DNA of 64,000 nt from Zhengitettix transpicula (GCA_037074705.1 CM073596.1:54216001-54280000); one strand, 5' to 3'; positions 28,135-43,809 are shown, counted from the first letter of the stretch. The notes: generated from the sequence alone by a model not told the origin. Program-made: numbers and translations.

Positions 28135-28160
28135 CTGACGAAAGCAACAATTGCAGAAAC
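28135..28160 (+). ncRNA. Hammerhead-ribozyme-like core
   Basis: CTGACGA, then AA, stem GCAA, loop CAA, stem TTGC, A, then GAAAC. The same layout occurs at 27217 but with different stem II bases. A GTTGTCGTGCGGTATTTT tail follows. A related half motif (GCAGAAACGTTGTTGTGG) is at 28959. Confidence 0.5.
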
Positions 28161-28452
28161 GTTGTCGTGCGGTATTTTATTTAGTGCTTATTTTCGTCTT
28201 TTATTTGGGCTACTTACTTATCTAAATATTATAATTTAAAACTAGAAACGAGTCAAGACTGCGAAGCTAAAATGAAAAAAAAATTATGTTTTTTAGATAA
28301 GCTAACCTATATGCAAGCAGCAATTCTCGCCATTATTATCACGGTAACTTTCTCCCACGCCGACACCTGCAGAGACTAACTGGATGGAATGATAAATTCA
28401 TTGGTATTCGGGAACGTTTCGCGAGATAGCTCGTTCACGATAAATCCTCCTT

Positions 28453-28522
28453 TATATAAGAGTCGCAGCTCGAGGCTCATCCCCACCAAGGAAGGTCTTC
28501 TCTTTCCTACGCCCAATACAAG
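28453..28522 (+). promoter_or_regulatory. Probable TATA promoter and non-coding exon 1 of the astacin gene
   Basis: TATATAAG at 28453-28460 is followed by a donor AAG-GTATTT at 28522/28523. The expected start near 28485 gives a short leader exon that would splice to the acceptor TTTCCTGCAG ending at 29048, seven bases before the astacin ATG. Confidence 0.55.
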
Positions 28523-29054
28523 GTATTTAAGATGATTATAATATTTAAGTTAATATGACAATTTTATTCATCTAAAACAAAGCGTCATTATAATATTACG
28601 ACATTTCGTACACAATTTTGGGTCTTTTTAAAGATTATAGACCTAAATGAACAAAATTTATACAGTAAATTAGAAATTAAAATTGGCAAAAAAAATTATT
28701 TTACTGATTCCCATGCGTTAAATGGGTTGCAATTATACACTAAAAATATCTGGAAAAACTATTCACTTAATCGGCCCCAAAAACTAATTATTTGACGCTA
28801 AAAACGGTCGTTTTAGCATGTTTTTAAATTTCACCCCTTGGGAATTTCCTAACGCTTCGAAATGCTAACAGAAACTTTCGTTGGCGCGTGCAAAATTCAC
28901 CAAAGTTTCATCGCAATCAGATGAATGGTTGAAGTACCCGACTAAAGTCACAAGCATTGCAGAAACGTTGTTGTGGGGTTTTTATTTTTGTGCTTTTTGT
29001 CTATTTATTTACCTAATTAATATATTTCAATACCTGTATTTCCTGCAGAGCAGA

Positions 29055-32000
29055 ATGAAAGTTTCTCTCCTGACGACGGTGCTGGCGATGGCGACGGCAG
29101 CGCCCAGGAAGGCGGTCCCTCCAACGCCGCGTCACACGGGCGTCTTCGGAGACCCCGCGTCCATGCACGACATAGGTCCGTAGTCTTCGACAGTCTGCAG
29201 GATGGAACGAGCTTCTCCCAGGACTGACGATGTCTTCCTTCGCAGCCAGCAGCGTGTCCAGGTGGAGTCCGGAGGTCGAGGTGAGCGCGTGGGAGATGAG
29301 TGGCCTGTTCGAGGGCGACATCATGCTGCCGGACGACCAGCCACAGAGGAACGTCATCCAGGACGAGACGCGTCACTGGCCTGGTGGTGTCGTCCCTTAC
29401 TACATACACGAGGAGGACTTCTGTGAGTCTCGCTAGCGTCATAAACTTGATTAGGTCACAGGAAAATTGTGGTACAAAATTGAAATGAGAGTATCTAGAT
29501 TTCCACGTTATTCCTTTAGTTTTTGGAATAGTCAAGATGAACTACAATGAGGAATACCAACTGATTATCAATTTCTCAAAATACTTATATTTTCTCCACC
29601 AGTTATTCTTTCTTCTTGGCTCTACAGCCCATTGAGGACCTTGGACTATGGTTACAACTATGAAACTGTCATATTTAATCACATTCTAAATCTTTTGGAG
29701 TGACACATAGTCAGCATAGTGATTCTCCTTCAGTCTTAACCCCCAGTCTGACCATGACCAGCACAAATATTCACACCCAAGTCAGGATTTAAGACCGGGG
29801 CCTCCTGTGATGTGAGGCGGAGACACTGACCATTATTCCTCAGTGGGTCGACTACTCCATCCATCAACGACACCTAAATTATGTCATTCTCCCAACTTCA
29901 CTTTCTTGCACTATTAATATCATCAGTTCTTCTCAAATTATCAACTTAGAAAGGGAAAAGGACCACCAGTTGATCTTTTTAGGTCTAATCTTCATGTGAA
30001 CGTTCTGACACCTTGTGAGCAAAATCTAAATGACCCATTTCCCTGTTTTAAAAAGTTTTATTGCTGACCTTCTTTCACATCTCTTTACATGCTGCTGTCA
30101 GAAATCCCATCTACCAATCCTTTCTCACTTTGGAGATCGCCCAGACACACTGTCACTTCATATTGCCAGTGAAGTTCCAAAAAAAATTATGCCCTAATAA
30201 CACATTAAAAAAGTTATGTGGCCATAATAATTCATTATACACTGTAATGAGGCATTTGATTGCCAATTTTTTTTTAATAATTACAAAGTAAAGTGGTGAG
30301 GGATACACATCATTAGAAGCAGCTTGTAAGAGTAAAGACCTACCACTGACTCATAACATCGCAAAATGTAAACCATAATTTGCATATTTGCAGTTGCAAA
30401 CAGTGGCAGACTGCTGCTCATGTGCTACAGCACATAAATAAATTGAGGAAGAACAGTTTTCTTCAATTGAAAGAACCTTGATAATAATGGTTATTTAACA
30501 GTGTAAACTCCTTCTTTGATTTGGAAGACTTTAATTTGGCTTTATTAATGCATCCAACTAAAAATCTGGCAGGAATAAGAAATGCACATGCACAATATTC
30601 CATTTCACTTCCTGCTTTCACTCCACGTAAAGCTGTACAAACACCCTCCTTTCTGTGCTCATTTTACTTTAGTGCATATAACAGTGCCAACATGCAAGAC
30701 TTGTATCTAAAGTTAACTTTATTGAAAATTATTTTGTGCTACAAATGTATGTCCACTTTTAAAAATTAAACGCTGTTGCAAACTATGTAGTCACAGAGTA
30801 CTGGTAACACCACTGTTTGCATTTGTTTCCACAGTTAAAATAAATTATTGTCGTTAAAAACATTGTGATACAGAATGTAGACAAACGGATAATAAATGTG
30901 TTATATTGACTAAAATTTTTCATATTATTTACACCTTTTCTTTTACATATAATAAAATTAATTATTTGTGAGCACAGAGAGAGGTAGGATTATACGATTG
31001 TATTCAGACTTGAAATGTAAGAAATTCCGAGAAAGTGAGATTACTCAAGGCTGGTCAGAAGGCAGAATGAATGTTCTATATGTTGTTTGCAGCTAACGAG
31101 GAAGTGGACATCATACAGAACGCCATCAAGGAGTACCGGAATGTGTCATGCGTGAAGCTTCGAGCATACAGGAAGGGTGATGAGGACTTTGTGGCAGTGA
31201 GAGGCAACGGCACTGGCTGCTGGTCCTATGTGGGGCGGCATAGCGGGGGACAGGTCATCAACCTCCAGACCCCAGGTTGTGTCCGCACTGGCATTGTCCA
31301 GCACGAATTTCTCCATGCTCTCGGCTTTTACCATCAGCAGAGCACCCACAACCGTGATGACTTTGTCAAGATACACTGGGAAAACATTAAAATGGGTGAG
31401 CAACTAACTGTAGCATCTGCAGTGTTAACTAGAGAAGAAGATAACAATTGTACATAATCAATTTCACCTGAAGGAGTCAACAGCTGCACAATGAGAACAA
31501 TAGGAATGAAAACTATAAAATCATATCTGTGATAGTAAGTGAGTAAGTAATTAGTATTAAATAAGTTACATTGCCTTTATGAACTGAAGAGAGCTACAGT
31601 AGTGTATATAGAGAGAAAATAGCATTCAAAACCATGATAAAACTATGACCTTGCCAGCCAGCCCTATTATGAACCTTAATTGAGTAAGTTACAGGTCAGA
31701 GGATGATTGATACAGTTCATCTGATATTTTGCAGGTGTTCCGAAAGTTTTGAATAACTTTCTCATGAAATTAGTTTGGCAATACAGTAATGCCACATTTA
31801 AATTATTTTCAGATATATTCTCGCTCTCTGTTTTCTACCTATCCATATTTACCTAATATAAAATCTTAAACTGCGTCTAAGAACCCCCCCCCCCTTAATG
31901 TAAAATCAATTCTGAAAAGTAATAGGCTACTTATTTTCAACAATCTTCTCTCAATTGTCATTTACAGTTCTTTTACTGACCAAACCCTTTTATATTCTCT

Positions 32001-33726
32001 TTCGCATAATGTCTCTTTGAGTAGATTGACAATTTCCCCTAACGGCTTTACCAAATCAATTTTTTCTCCAACTTAATTTTTAAGTTTCATCTCAGTAGAA
32101 ACTGTTAGAAATTTTCACCTGCTCAATTAAATGGATACAGAGCTTGTAAATTGTAAATCATACGTAAATTAATTCAGGGTGTTGTGCCTCTCAACTCAAA
32201 CACTGCCATCCCCATTCTAGTAAATAGACAATCATACAAAATAAAATTATAAAAAAACTGTTCCAAAATTGTAAAATATCTGATTGGAAAGGACAAAAAG
32301 TATGGGTATACACTGGCTTTGATTATTATAATTAAATGTTAAAAAATTTGAACCTTTCTCTGGCTGGTTTCTAACTAATTATCTTGGAACCAAGACATCC
32401 ATATGAAACTGGAACAGGAAAAATACAAACTTATTTCTCAGTTATTATCAATGTTGTGTTGATAATTATCAGTTATATATATGGTTGACAAGAGCTCTTT
32501 GGATTCAAGGAAGTCCAAAAAATCATAAGTGGAATCATTGTGATGATTAATCTTATTTACCTACATCACAAGAATTGCTTCAAACTGAGGACTTATACTG
32601 GGTTAACATAATTTGACAAACATAGCAAAATGTGACAACAAAAATTAATTAAGTTAAGAAACCTAAAGAATATTCATGTAAAAAAATTGTCTATTCTTTT
32701 TTACAGGGGCAGAACATAACTTCAAGAAGTACAATAAATCTGTTGTAACGGACCATGGCGTTGAATATGACTATGGAAGCATAATGCACTATAGTAGGAA
32801 GGCATTTTCGAAAAATGGAGAGCCTACTATTGAACCTTTGGTTTGTAACAGTCTGTTTCACAGAAATTCAATACTTGTAAAAGTACCAGATATTTGATAT
32901 TGGTCTATAGTGGTTACCCAAAATTTTGTAGATTTTACTGAAGAAAGATAGAAAGTAAATTAATCTTTCATGGTTTTTTCTTAATTATACATATGATAGT
33001 AACTCTTGTCCTGAAGTATGCGAGCTGTAATTTACAGTAATATTTCATTTCCTTTATTGGTCTTCTGAAGAAGATTGTTGAGCCACCTCAAATGGCCTTC
33101 AGCCTTTTTATTATATCATTGCACTATTGCAGTTATAGTCTACCTGAAACTTAATAAAGATAGATTTTTGACTATGAACAACAACTCTACCTCAGTCCTA
33201 GAGAACATTAGAGGGATTAAACCAAGGGGATTTTTGTTTTAAAAACTACTTAAAATAAAAGATTGAGTTCGGAGCCAAACATACTAATTATTGACTTCTG
33301 TATACTCAGTCTCTTAATATGCTTCATGAAAATGCAATTAGTTTCACTTCAAGTTTTCAATCAATACAACACAATTTATTATGATCAAATGTGAAAATAA
33401 TCATTGTTTAGTCAAAGCAGGAATTGTAACATACATCAGTAACAAATTCAGTCACAAGTTACTACTGAAATAAAATAAGCTACAGGCCAAATATGAAATT
33501 TATCTATAATTGATATAATAATAATTAATTATTTAAGTGGATCTCAGAAATATAATATTGTCATGTCTTGCTGACCTGAATGTTATTATTTTGTATGCAG
33601 GATAAGGATGCAGTCATAGGGCAGAGGGAGAGTCTCAGTTCAAAGGACATCCTCAAACTTGAAAAAACCTACAGATGTAAAAAGGACTATGACATATTCG
33701 AAATATTCACATTGTATGATCAATAA
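29055..33726 (+). CDS. Secreted astacin-family zinc metalloprotease
   Basis: M12A zinc endopeptidase. Coding exons 29055-29175, 29246-29422, 31093-31395, 32707-32840, 33601-33726 give 286 residues. The start is an ATG just inside the second exon, followed by a signal peptide MKVSLLTTVLAMATAAP. The propeptide carries the aspartate-switch motif FEGDIM at 62-67, which holds the zinc inactive until cleavage near 75. The mature enzyme shows DETRHWPGGVVPYYI, the zinc motif HEFLHALGFYH at 170-180 with all three histidines and the glutamate, and the Met-turn SIMHYS near 225. Four cysteines (VSC, TGC, PGC, YRC) fit the two conserved disulfides. There is no CUB or EGF tail, so it is a minimal digestive- or seminal-type astacin. 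The site of action cannot be told from sequence. Confidence 0.96.
29690..29845 (-). mobile_element. tRNA-derived SINE head in an astacin intron
   Basis: On the minus strand TGGTCAGTGTC (29832-29822) resembles a pol III A box. GGTCTTAAATCC (29796-29785) is a mutated B box at tRNA-like spacing, within CCTCACATCACAGGAGG and CTGACTTGGGTG. The 3' end of the element is not defined. Confidence 0.55.
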
Positions 33727-33727
33727 A
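33722..33727 (+). terminator. Poly(A) signal overlapping the astacin stop codon
   Basis: AATAAA is formed by the last codons and the TAA stop (33724-33726), implying a very short 3' UTR if used. A second AATAAA is at 33851-33856. Confidence 0.5.
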
Positions 33728-34451
33728 ATTATTGTTATCTTACAAGTTTCAATTATTTGTTAATCATTCAATAAGTCAAAGTGTAAAATCAATCACACAA
33801 TCATAATTAAAATTGTAAACTTGACCTGAATTATTTCTTTATAATGTTGAAATAAATAGACTAATTACAATTACAGTATACAACAAACAATTACAAAAAA
33901 TATTTTTTTAAAAAATAAATAGTTTTATTTCTGTTATTCAATATCAAATAGACTAGAATTCAATTACAGGCTAATAAAACTTTGAATGAAAATATATTGG
34001 CACAAAAATAGTTATATGAATCTTAGAACAGATACATTTTACCGATAACTGTAATCACACTTCAGAAGCAACAGTTTATATATATAAATTTAATTAACTC
34101 ACTATCCCTCTCTACTATCCATATCAATTATGGCCAACCCAAAGAGCATAACTATCTCCTGACGAAGGAAGATCGTGCCTGAAATTTTGTACTGTTTCTT
34201 TGTGAAACTGGCTGTCAACTTCAGATGAGTCATCTAATATCTATTTCCTGTTTAAATAAATTATTTTGACAATATCACATAACCCTTACTTTCTTTTACA
34301 TACATGCACAGTGTGTATCTCTCCTGAGATTCACGAGAAGTTTCACTTTAAAACATTTATTAATCTTATCAAACTTAGTCAGCAGATAGATTTAAGTGGA
34401 GGTAATTGTAGAAATGGTAAGATTCCTGATACCTCACAAAGAATCATTAAT
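33727..34451. other. Region between convergent astacin and fused genes, with one hammerhead-like motif
   Basis: At 34159-34184 (plus strand) CTGACGA, AGG, a 9-base loop, CCT and GAAA form a weak hammerhead-like core. AATAAA on the minus strand at 34356-34361 is the likely fused poly(A) signal, 90 bp past its stop. Confidence 0.5.
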
Positions 34452-37400
34452 TTAAAAGATTTTATAGAATGGCAGCTTCTTCAGTTCTTTGATAACACTT
34501 TTGGCAATCTGTGAAATAAATAAAATAATATATATTAACAAGACATGGTGATTCAACAATAAAATCATTTTGTTTGGAGTCAGGCAAAATGTATATAATA
34601 GTAATTCACCCTACATTTGAATGGGCCTACGTATAAATTATAAATAATGTTTTTAAAGTTCAAATTAAGCACTATTCTACAACAAGTCAATTTATTGTAC
34701 ATTTTGTCACAGCTCACCTTCCGAACAGACTCCTCAGAATCTCTCCTCAAGGCTTCAACACTATGCCGCAGACCTTTTGACCACTGACAGTGAAGCTCAA
34801 CACAGCAAAATCGAGCGAGAAGCACTAGCAACTGACACGTGCGGCTTCGAATCACAGGACTATGATGACACAGCAAATGAGATAAGTCATTGTCTGGAAG
34901 AAAATAATTTCTCACTATAAAGACCAATGATGTGTCAGATATAATGTGTGTATATCGGTAACACATACTTAACAAATAATTACACAATATAAATAACTTT
35001 TTAACTAATTGGAAATGACATGGGTTTGTCGTCAATCATCTAGTTTACATTCTGCCTCACAACAAATAAGCGAATATTTGCCAGATTGAATAAGTGAAAA
35101 TCACAAATAGGCAAAAAATGAGTGGTAAAATAAACACAAAATAATATGTGCTATTAGTTATAAAATATAATATTATTAAACAAAACAATCAAAATACTTA
35201 ACGATTATGGTGCAATCTGTCACATTAATATGGTACCCAGCAATCTGAAGCATTATTAACTGGCCAATAAAATATTTTCAAAATGCCATAGCGAAAAGTT
35301 TCTCAATATAACTGAATTCAAATTAATTTACATATTCTCTGAGTAAAAATATCCTGTATTTTCTTAATATGACATACACTGGACAAAGCATTATAGACAA
35401 AATTAGACATTTAAAATGTGTACCATGAATTATTTGTTCGACGACACAAGCATTTTCAGGCAAAGTTCTCAGAATGTGACACAAGATTGCTATCAGGTCA
35501 GATACAATGCGAACTTTTCGCTTTCCTAGAGAAAGCAGCTGTCTAAACAAAGGCACTGCACACAGAAACAATATTGAATCACACAACTGAGCCACAAAAC
35601 TGTTGTCCAGGTAAACTAAGTGGCACAATAGAAGAACAATTATCTCAAAAGCCTGCAGTTCGTCAGCACTGAGGTCAAGAGACCCACATCCACGGCTGCT
35701 ACACCGATGTGACAAGAGCCGGGAAGAATATATGAGGTTAGGTATAACCTTCATTTCCAAATAGACCTGTAAGAAAATAATCTAATCAAATTACACAATA
35801 TTTACTATTAACAGAAATTATATATGAAATAATTTTAATATTGCATGAATTTCGAAGTAATCAAAATTACAAAAAGCTCATCCCCTTCTAATCACATTAG
35901 GAGTGACATAATTTAAACAATGCTCACTCCAATTTCATGTTTTATGTTGCCAGTGTTAAAAAAAGAGAGATTAGTTTTATACACACTGAAGGTCTTTTGC
36001 ACACACACAACTAATAAATACTATACTATACAGCTTTTTTTGATACATTATATTCTACAAATTAAACTGACAAATAATAGAGAATTCAACACCAGGGAAT
36101 ATATTTAAAAAATTAATTTTAATAAGCTAAATTTCTAAATTCACTGCAGGCTTTCAAACTGTTTTATTCGATTACAGTTTAACTAAATATGATCATTTAA
36201 TTAAATAATGTTATTTATTTTCTGATGTAAAATTAAATTTTAGTGGACAGTAATACAATGACAACCAGGTGGTCAGAAATCTCATTAGCAAACTCTTATT
36301 GTTTGTTACTGGAGAAACATTATGACTTGCAAAGAAAGTAACTCACTGCATATATTTCTTACCTTTCTCAGGCTGTCAGTCTCCTCCCTAGATACATCAT
36401 CCTTAGCAAATGGAAGACTTAACAAACTTGCAATATATTCAATAACACGACAACTGGCAAGAGGATTGCGTAAGGGTCCCACTACAACATCCACAAAGCT
36501 GGGCAACAACATGGACTCAATGTCCCCTTCCATAACTTCCTCCATACTACGTTGCAAAAATACTAGCCATTCTTCATTCTCGATAGGACCTGGAGGTTCC
36601 ATCAAGTTAGGGAAAAGGTTACAGTTTGTGGGAATATTATGAACAAGGTCAAACCCTTTGGCGGGGATATTACAATTGTCAACTACTTCAGGAATATTTT
36701 GCAGTTTTGAACTTGAACAAGCCGACACTGAATTTAAAGACTGTGATGCTTTTGGTGTAGACTCTTCTGATGGTTCATGGTTTTGTAAAGCTAATACCAT
36801 CATTTTCTTTGTGAGTGTACCATCATACAGAGCAGAATTTGACCACACTTTATGTTTTGCCTTAAAACAAGGCACAAAATTTTCATATCCAAGTGCTAGA
36901 CTTGCAGTACACCTGTAGAGATTAGGTTCACTACAGTTTCTGGTTAAACTTGGTCTACCAATTTCTCTCTCAAATGTACAACTACGAACACACAGTGGGC
37001 TTCCTGAATATGTGAAATCTCCAGCTGATGCTAATACTGAAGTTCTGCTGTATGAACCAGAGTCACTTGCCTCATTTCGATGCTGCAAATTGTCAAAATT
37101 TTCACCTCTATTAATTTTGTGTGCCATTCTAGAAAGAACCCTGCAATAAATAAAGAAAATATAAGAACAAGTACCATAAATAGGATCATATATGTATCAT
37201 TTTTTGAACATAACTAATTGTTTAATTCTTTCATCCTACTAAGTAACATAGAACAGTGTAGTTCTATGATAGGTGTCCTAAAAAAACAAAATAACTTCTG
37301 TGGAGAAGAATTTTTATCAGTAAGAATTGCCACATAAGCAGTAAATATAATTATTCATAATATTTTAACATACTTGTATTTTGCAGTAGCTCTGTTGAGG

Positions 37401-40400
37401 TAAGACTGCTTCTGTCTTTGCTTTGCAATTTCTTGAGATGCTGTCAGAGGATTTGTAAATGGTGCATCAGAGCCTGAAATATGTAGTAAAGAAGTAGAAA
37501 TTCATTGCAGACTTCAAGGTTAAACAAACAAAAAAGTAAACAATATTATTTTGAATGAATAATATAACAAACATAACTCAATGAATAACTATAAAATAAG
37601 CAACTTATATCTCTACTTTCAGTCTATAATGTATATTTTACTATTTGAACAAATCTATGTTAAGTAGAAACATTAAAGGCGGCTGTAAACAAGCAACTTT
37701 TTATGGCAATATGTGGCCGGGCAATATTGTTCTAAATCCAGAAACATTTTCAACAATACATACATATGGTCTGGCAATATATCAGTATATCCAAAAAAAA
37801 TGTTGCCAGCATTTTAAATAAAACGATGACATCAGCCCTGTGTCAAAAATACTAAAAAATTGACGGGCCATAATAGTTCCCAGACCTCACCTCTGTCTCT
37901 GTACTCATTCAGATGTGTTATTAATGAATATAACACATTATTGGCATTGTCTTCTGTGTAAAATTATTAAGTATTACCATTATGAATTGGTCAAATGAGG
38001 GAACTATTGAATTTATCGGAGAAGTTCCTCATATCCATCATTATAGGATGTGAAGGCGGTGGACTATAGAGATCACCAAGTGAAGAAATATGGTTGGCAA
38101 GCAATAACAAATTTGGCATCAGTTATGATGAAGCCAGCAAAATTTTAGATTCTTGTGGATGTACACAAAAAATGAAAATAAGAAAAAATTAATTTCTAAT
38201 TATTAAAATTAATATTCAACAAATAAAGAGTCCTAGGCTGTACTTACTTTAACTAATTCATTTAATCCTTGCATTAAAGGATAATTTTTGAATGATCGGA
38301 TACTCTGATTAATGCATCAAAGATTTATAAGAGTTTCCTGTCACCAAGAATTGAAGTGATTGCCAATTCTGTAATGATAGGTATTCCTTTCCTCATCACT
38401 GTATCCTTTTTCTCAACCAAGGGTCCAAATTTTAAAGCAAATATTCAAATTCAACCTTCGACATTTTGGTGAAGTTTTAAAATAATTAATTGTCAAGCAA
38501 TAAATTAATTGCTTAAAACATGAAGTGTTTCTCGTTTGTTTAAATAAGGTCGAATACAGCTTCTTTTCTTCTTTAATTCCTTGAAATTTTTGATCACAGT
38601 AAATGCTGTGCTAATAAGCACTTCATTTTCATTCATAATTATTGTGCTATGTGTACACAGGAAATGCTCAAGCTACACTGTGGCCAAAATATTGCCAGGA
38701 TATGCAAATGTTTGGATGGAAACATATTGCCCAGCCATACTTGCCGGCAACACATTGCCAGGCCATAGTTTGCTAAAATATTGCCAGCAATGTGGAATTT
38801 TTCTTTCTCGTTTATGAGCACCTTAAGACACCTACAAATTTCAGCAAATTGAAGAGTCTGTTACACTTTATGTATTTAAATGCATTTAAAATAGGAACAG
38901 TATAAATACTTTTAACACCATCATAATATGCAATTGAATTATTAATTATACATACCTATTTGGTCTGTAATATGGATATCATCCTTTATAAATGGATGTT
39001 CCAGTAGTTCTGGCCATGTAAGTCGTTCATTGGGATCTTTTTGCAGAAGTCCCTACACACACACGCACAAAAACATTAACATTATATTAAATAATTAAAA
39101 AATTATACATATTTACACATGACAGTATATTATTGACTTGTTTAAACATAAGAGGCAAAAGAGAGAATTTTCAAAATTTCATAAGCTTAACAGCTTTGAC
39201 AGCTGAAACAACAGATACAAGTTGAGGTACTTAGTTGTTGGCATACACTATAAAAGATCACATCATATATCACAAACTTAATTTTCTGTATTGCGCAACC
39301 ATTAAATCTCCTGATAAAACTTGCAATAAATTTCTGAAACTAATTCAACTATTTATATTTTAAAAAAAGAATCACTGTGGAAATTTTTGAATAGAAAAAA
39401 AAATTAATAATACAGCAAAAGTTCATAATACCTGTAAAAAGCTTTTGCATTCAGGTGAAACAAATTCTGGCCATCGAACTTCTTCATATCGAATAAGACG
39501 AATAAGGTGCAAAATTGAAGTGGTGCAAAAAGGAGGAGCTCCAACAACAAGTTCATAAATTATACATCCCAATGACCTGTTTTTGAAAATAGAAATGGTA
39601 ATAAAACAGCTGAAACTATTCACATATATAACTTTCTAAAATAATTTAAATTAAAATTTTTTGTGCTATTCAGAATGAGCTTAAAACTTAATTGCAAAAA
39701 TAATTGATATGAATATGATAGAAAAAATAATAAATCATTCATAATAAACTCCAAATATGAATAGGGAAAATATGAAAGGTTAAAGATGAAATAAGTAAAG
39801 TCACTGTTTAGGTCAACCTCTGACATAAAAAATATTCTTAAATATACGCAACAAATAAATAATAATAATTAATAGATTACATTTTGGAAATTATTTGTAA
39901 TGACAGCAATGCAGAAAATTTATTCATCTTTATATTATTCATTTCTGGGCAACTGTAAAACAAATATTGAGCAAGTACGTACAATATTTAGCAACTTTTT
40001 CTTGTTAAATATTAATTAAGTGCATACTAACCATAAGTCAGCATTATGATCATAGGGATTCTCTTCTATAAGTTCTGGTGCCATATATAGTGGTGTTCCT
40101 TTAATTGAGGTGAGCACATGAGTTCCTGCACTCATATTCCTAGCAAAGCCAAAATCACAAAGCTTTGCCACACCACTTGCCTCAATCAAAACATTTTGTG
40201 GCTTCAGATCCCTGTGAAAATAATGATAACAAATATGGACATTTACATGAAAGTATCATTCTCATGAAACATTGAAAAGAGATATAATAATATATGATCA
40301 AAGAAATATTTTGCAACAAACCTCAAAATAATAAGACATGAATTACAACTTTACTATATGAGATATGTATATGATTTACACATTATCTAACAGACTATTA

Positions 40401-41148
40401 GCAACATAAATATGACTGACCTGTGCAATATCCTATGAGAGTGAAGATAATATAATGCAGAAACCAAATCACATGCGATGCTTCGAGCTTGTTTCTCACA
40501 TAGCACGCCTTCTTTCCCCAAGACATCATAGAGTTCTTTGTCGGCATATTCAGTTACGACTACAATCTGTAAAATTTGTACATACATTATATGGAGAGTC
40601 CTCAACTATGTAACAAATCAAACAGTTACACCCCTAATAAACAATTAATCATAACAAATCAGTTGTTAATATATTATTTAGGTATATGTGTATATTAACA
40701 TAACAATGGAAGAGAAAAAATAAAAGTGGTTGGCTAAATTAAAGTATAATTCAACTTCTAAGAGAATTACATTAACATCTGAATATGTTATAAATAAATT
40801 GAAACATAATGTGCAAAATAGAGAAATGGTTTGAAAAATATTATTACCTCATCTTCAGTTTCAAACGAATCAAGCATCAAAATAATGTTGGGGTGGTTCA
40901 AGTGTCGTTGAATTTCACATTCCAATCTCAGTCCTTTCAACTCACTTTCAGATCTCCCACACTGGAAACAGCATTTCAAATTATGATACTATACATCAAC
41001 CTAAATTCAGGTGAAACATCATCAAATATTAACTAACCTTTCTAATAACTTTGAAGGCAACAATGTCATCATTTATTTTACTTCTTGCCCTAAATACCCT
41101 ACCAAATGAACCTTCACCAATCAATCCCAACACATCATATTTATCCAT
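34452..41148 (-). CDS. fu: Serine/threonine-protein kinase fused (STK36 orthologue)
   Basis: Hedgehog-pathway kinase that in insects partners Costal-2 and controls Cubitus interruptus. Eleven exons with consistent phase: 41148-41038, 40961-40848, 40566-40421, 40211-40032, 39576-39432, 39052-38956, 37473-37374, 37140-36363, 35766-35424, 34893-34718, 34508-34452, giving 748 residues. The N-terminal kinase domain shows GEGSFGRV at 11-18, Lys33, HRDLKPQN near 123-130, DFG at 143-145, GTPLYMAPE, and ends near 255. [13 protein letters not shown] and [16 protein letters not shown] are fused-specific blocks. The 778-bp exon encodes a Ser-rich linker. The C-terminal third is helical and leucine-rich, like the regulatory region of fused. 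Length is close to Drosophila fused (about 800) and far shorter than vertebrate STK36. All catalytic residues are present. Confidence 0.95.
37677..38824 (+). mobile_element. Degenerate PIF/Harbinger-like DNA transposon in a fused intron
   Basis: The ends AGGCGGCTGTAAACAAG and AGGTGCTCATAAACGAG (reverse complement of the right end) form terminal inverted repeats. They are flanked by a TAA direct repeat at 37674-37676 and 38825-38827, the 3-bp target duplication typical of PIF/Harbinger. Subterminal GCAATATTG/GCCAGG-type words recur at both ends. Inside, ATG at 37982 starts [11 protein letters not shown] and a shifted frame reads [18 protein letters not shown], resembling a MADF/Myb-like second protein. 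Stops and frameshifts make it inactive. No transposase is seen. Confidence 0.75.
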
Positions 41149-41196
41149 GACATAAAAAACAAGGTACAGATTTTTTACACAAATATTAGACCGTCG

Positions 41197-41274
41197 CTTC
41201 TCAAACCATCAGGTCGGTTGTAACAAAATACATGTCTTCTCAAACCATCAGGTCGGTTGTAACAAAATACATGT
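41197..41274. repeat. Perfect 39-bp tandem duplication upstream of fused
   Basis: Two identical 39-bp copies (41197-41235 and 41236-41274) containing CAAACCATCAGGTCGGTTG lie 49 bp 5' of the fused ATG, so probably in its 5' UTR or promoter. Confidence 0.95.

Positions 41275-43809
<2,535 letters not shown>

Noticed and set aside
29017..29535. 172-codon minus-strand open frame
   Set aside because: It lies antisense across two coding exons of the astacin gene, which have the conserved protein. The GC-rich exon leaves the other strand open by chance.
33060..33085. CTGAAGAAG segment as a further hammerhead core
   Set aside because: No GAAA follows at a suitable distance and no stem II can be drawn.
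36322..36918. Plus-strand frames of 106 and 86 codons
   Set aside because: Antisense to the large Ser-rich exon of fused; no start context or similarity.
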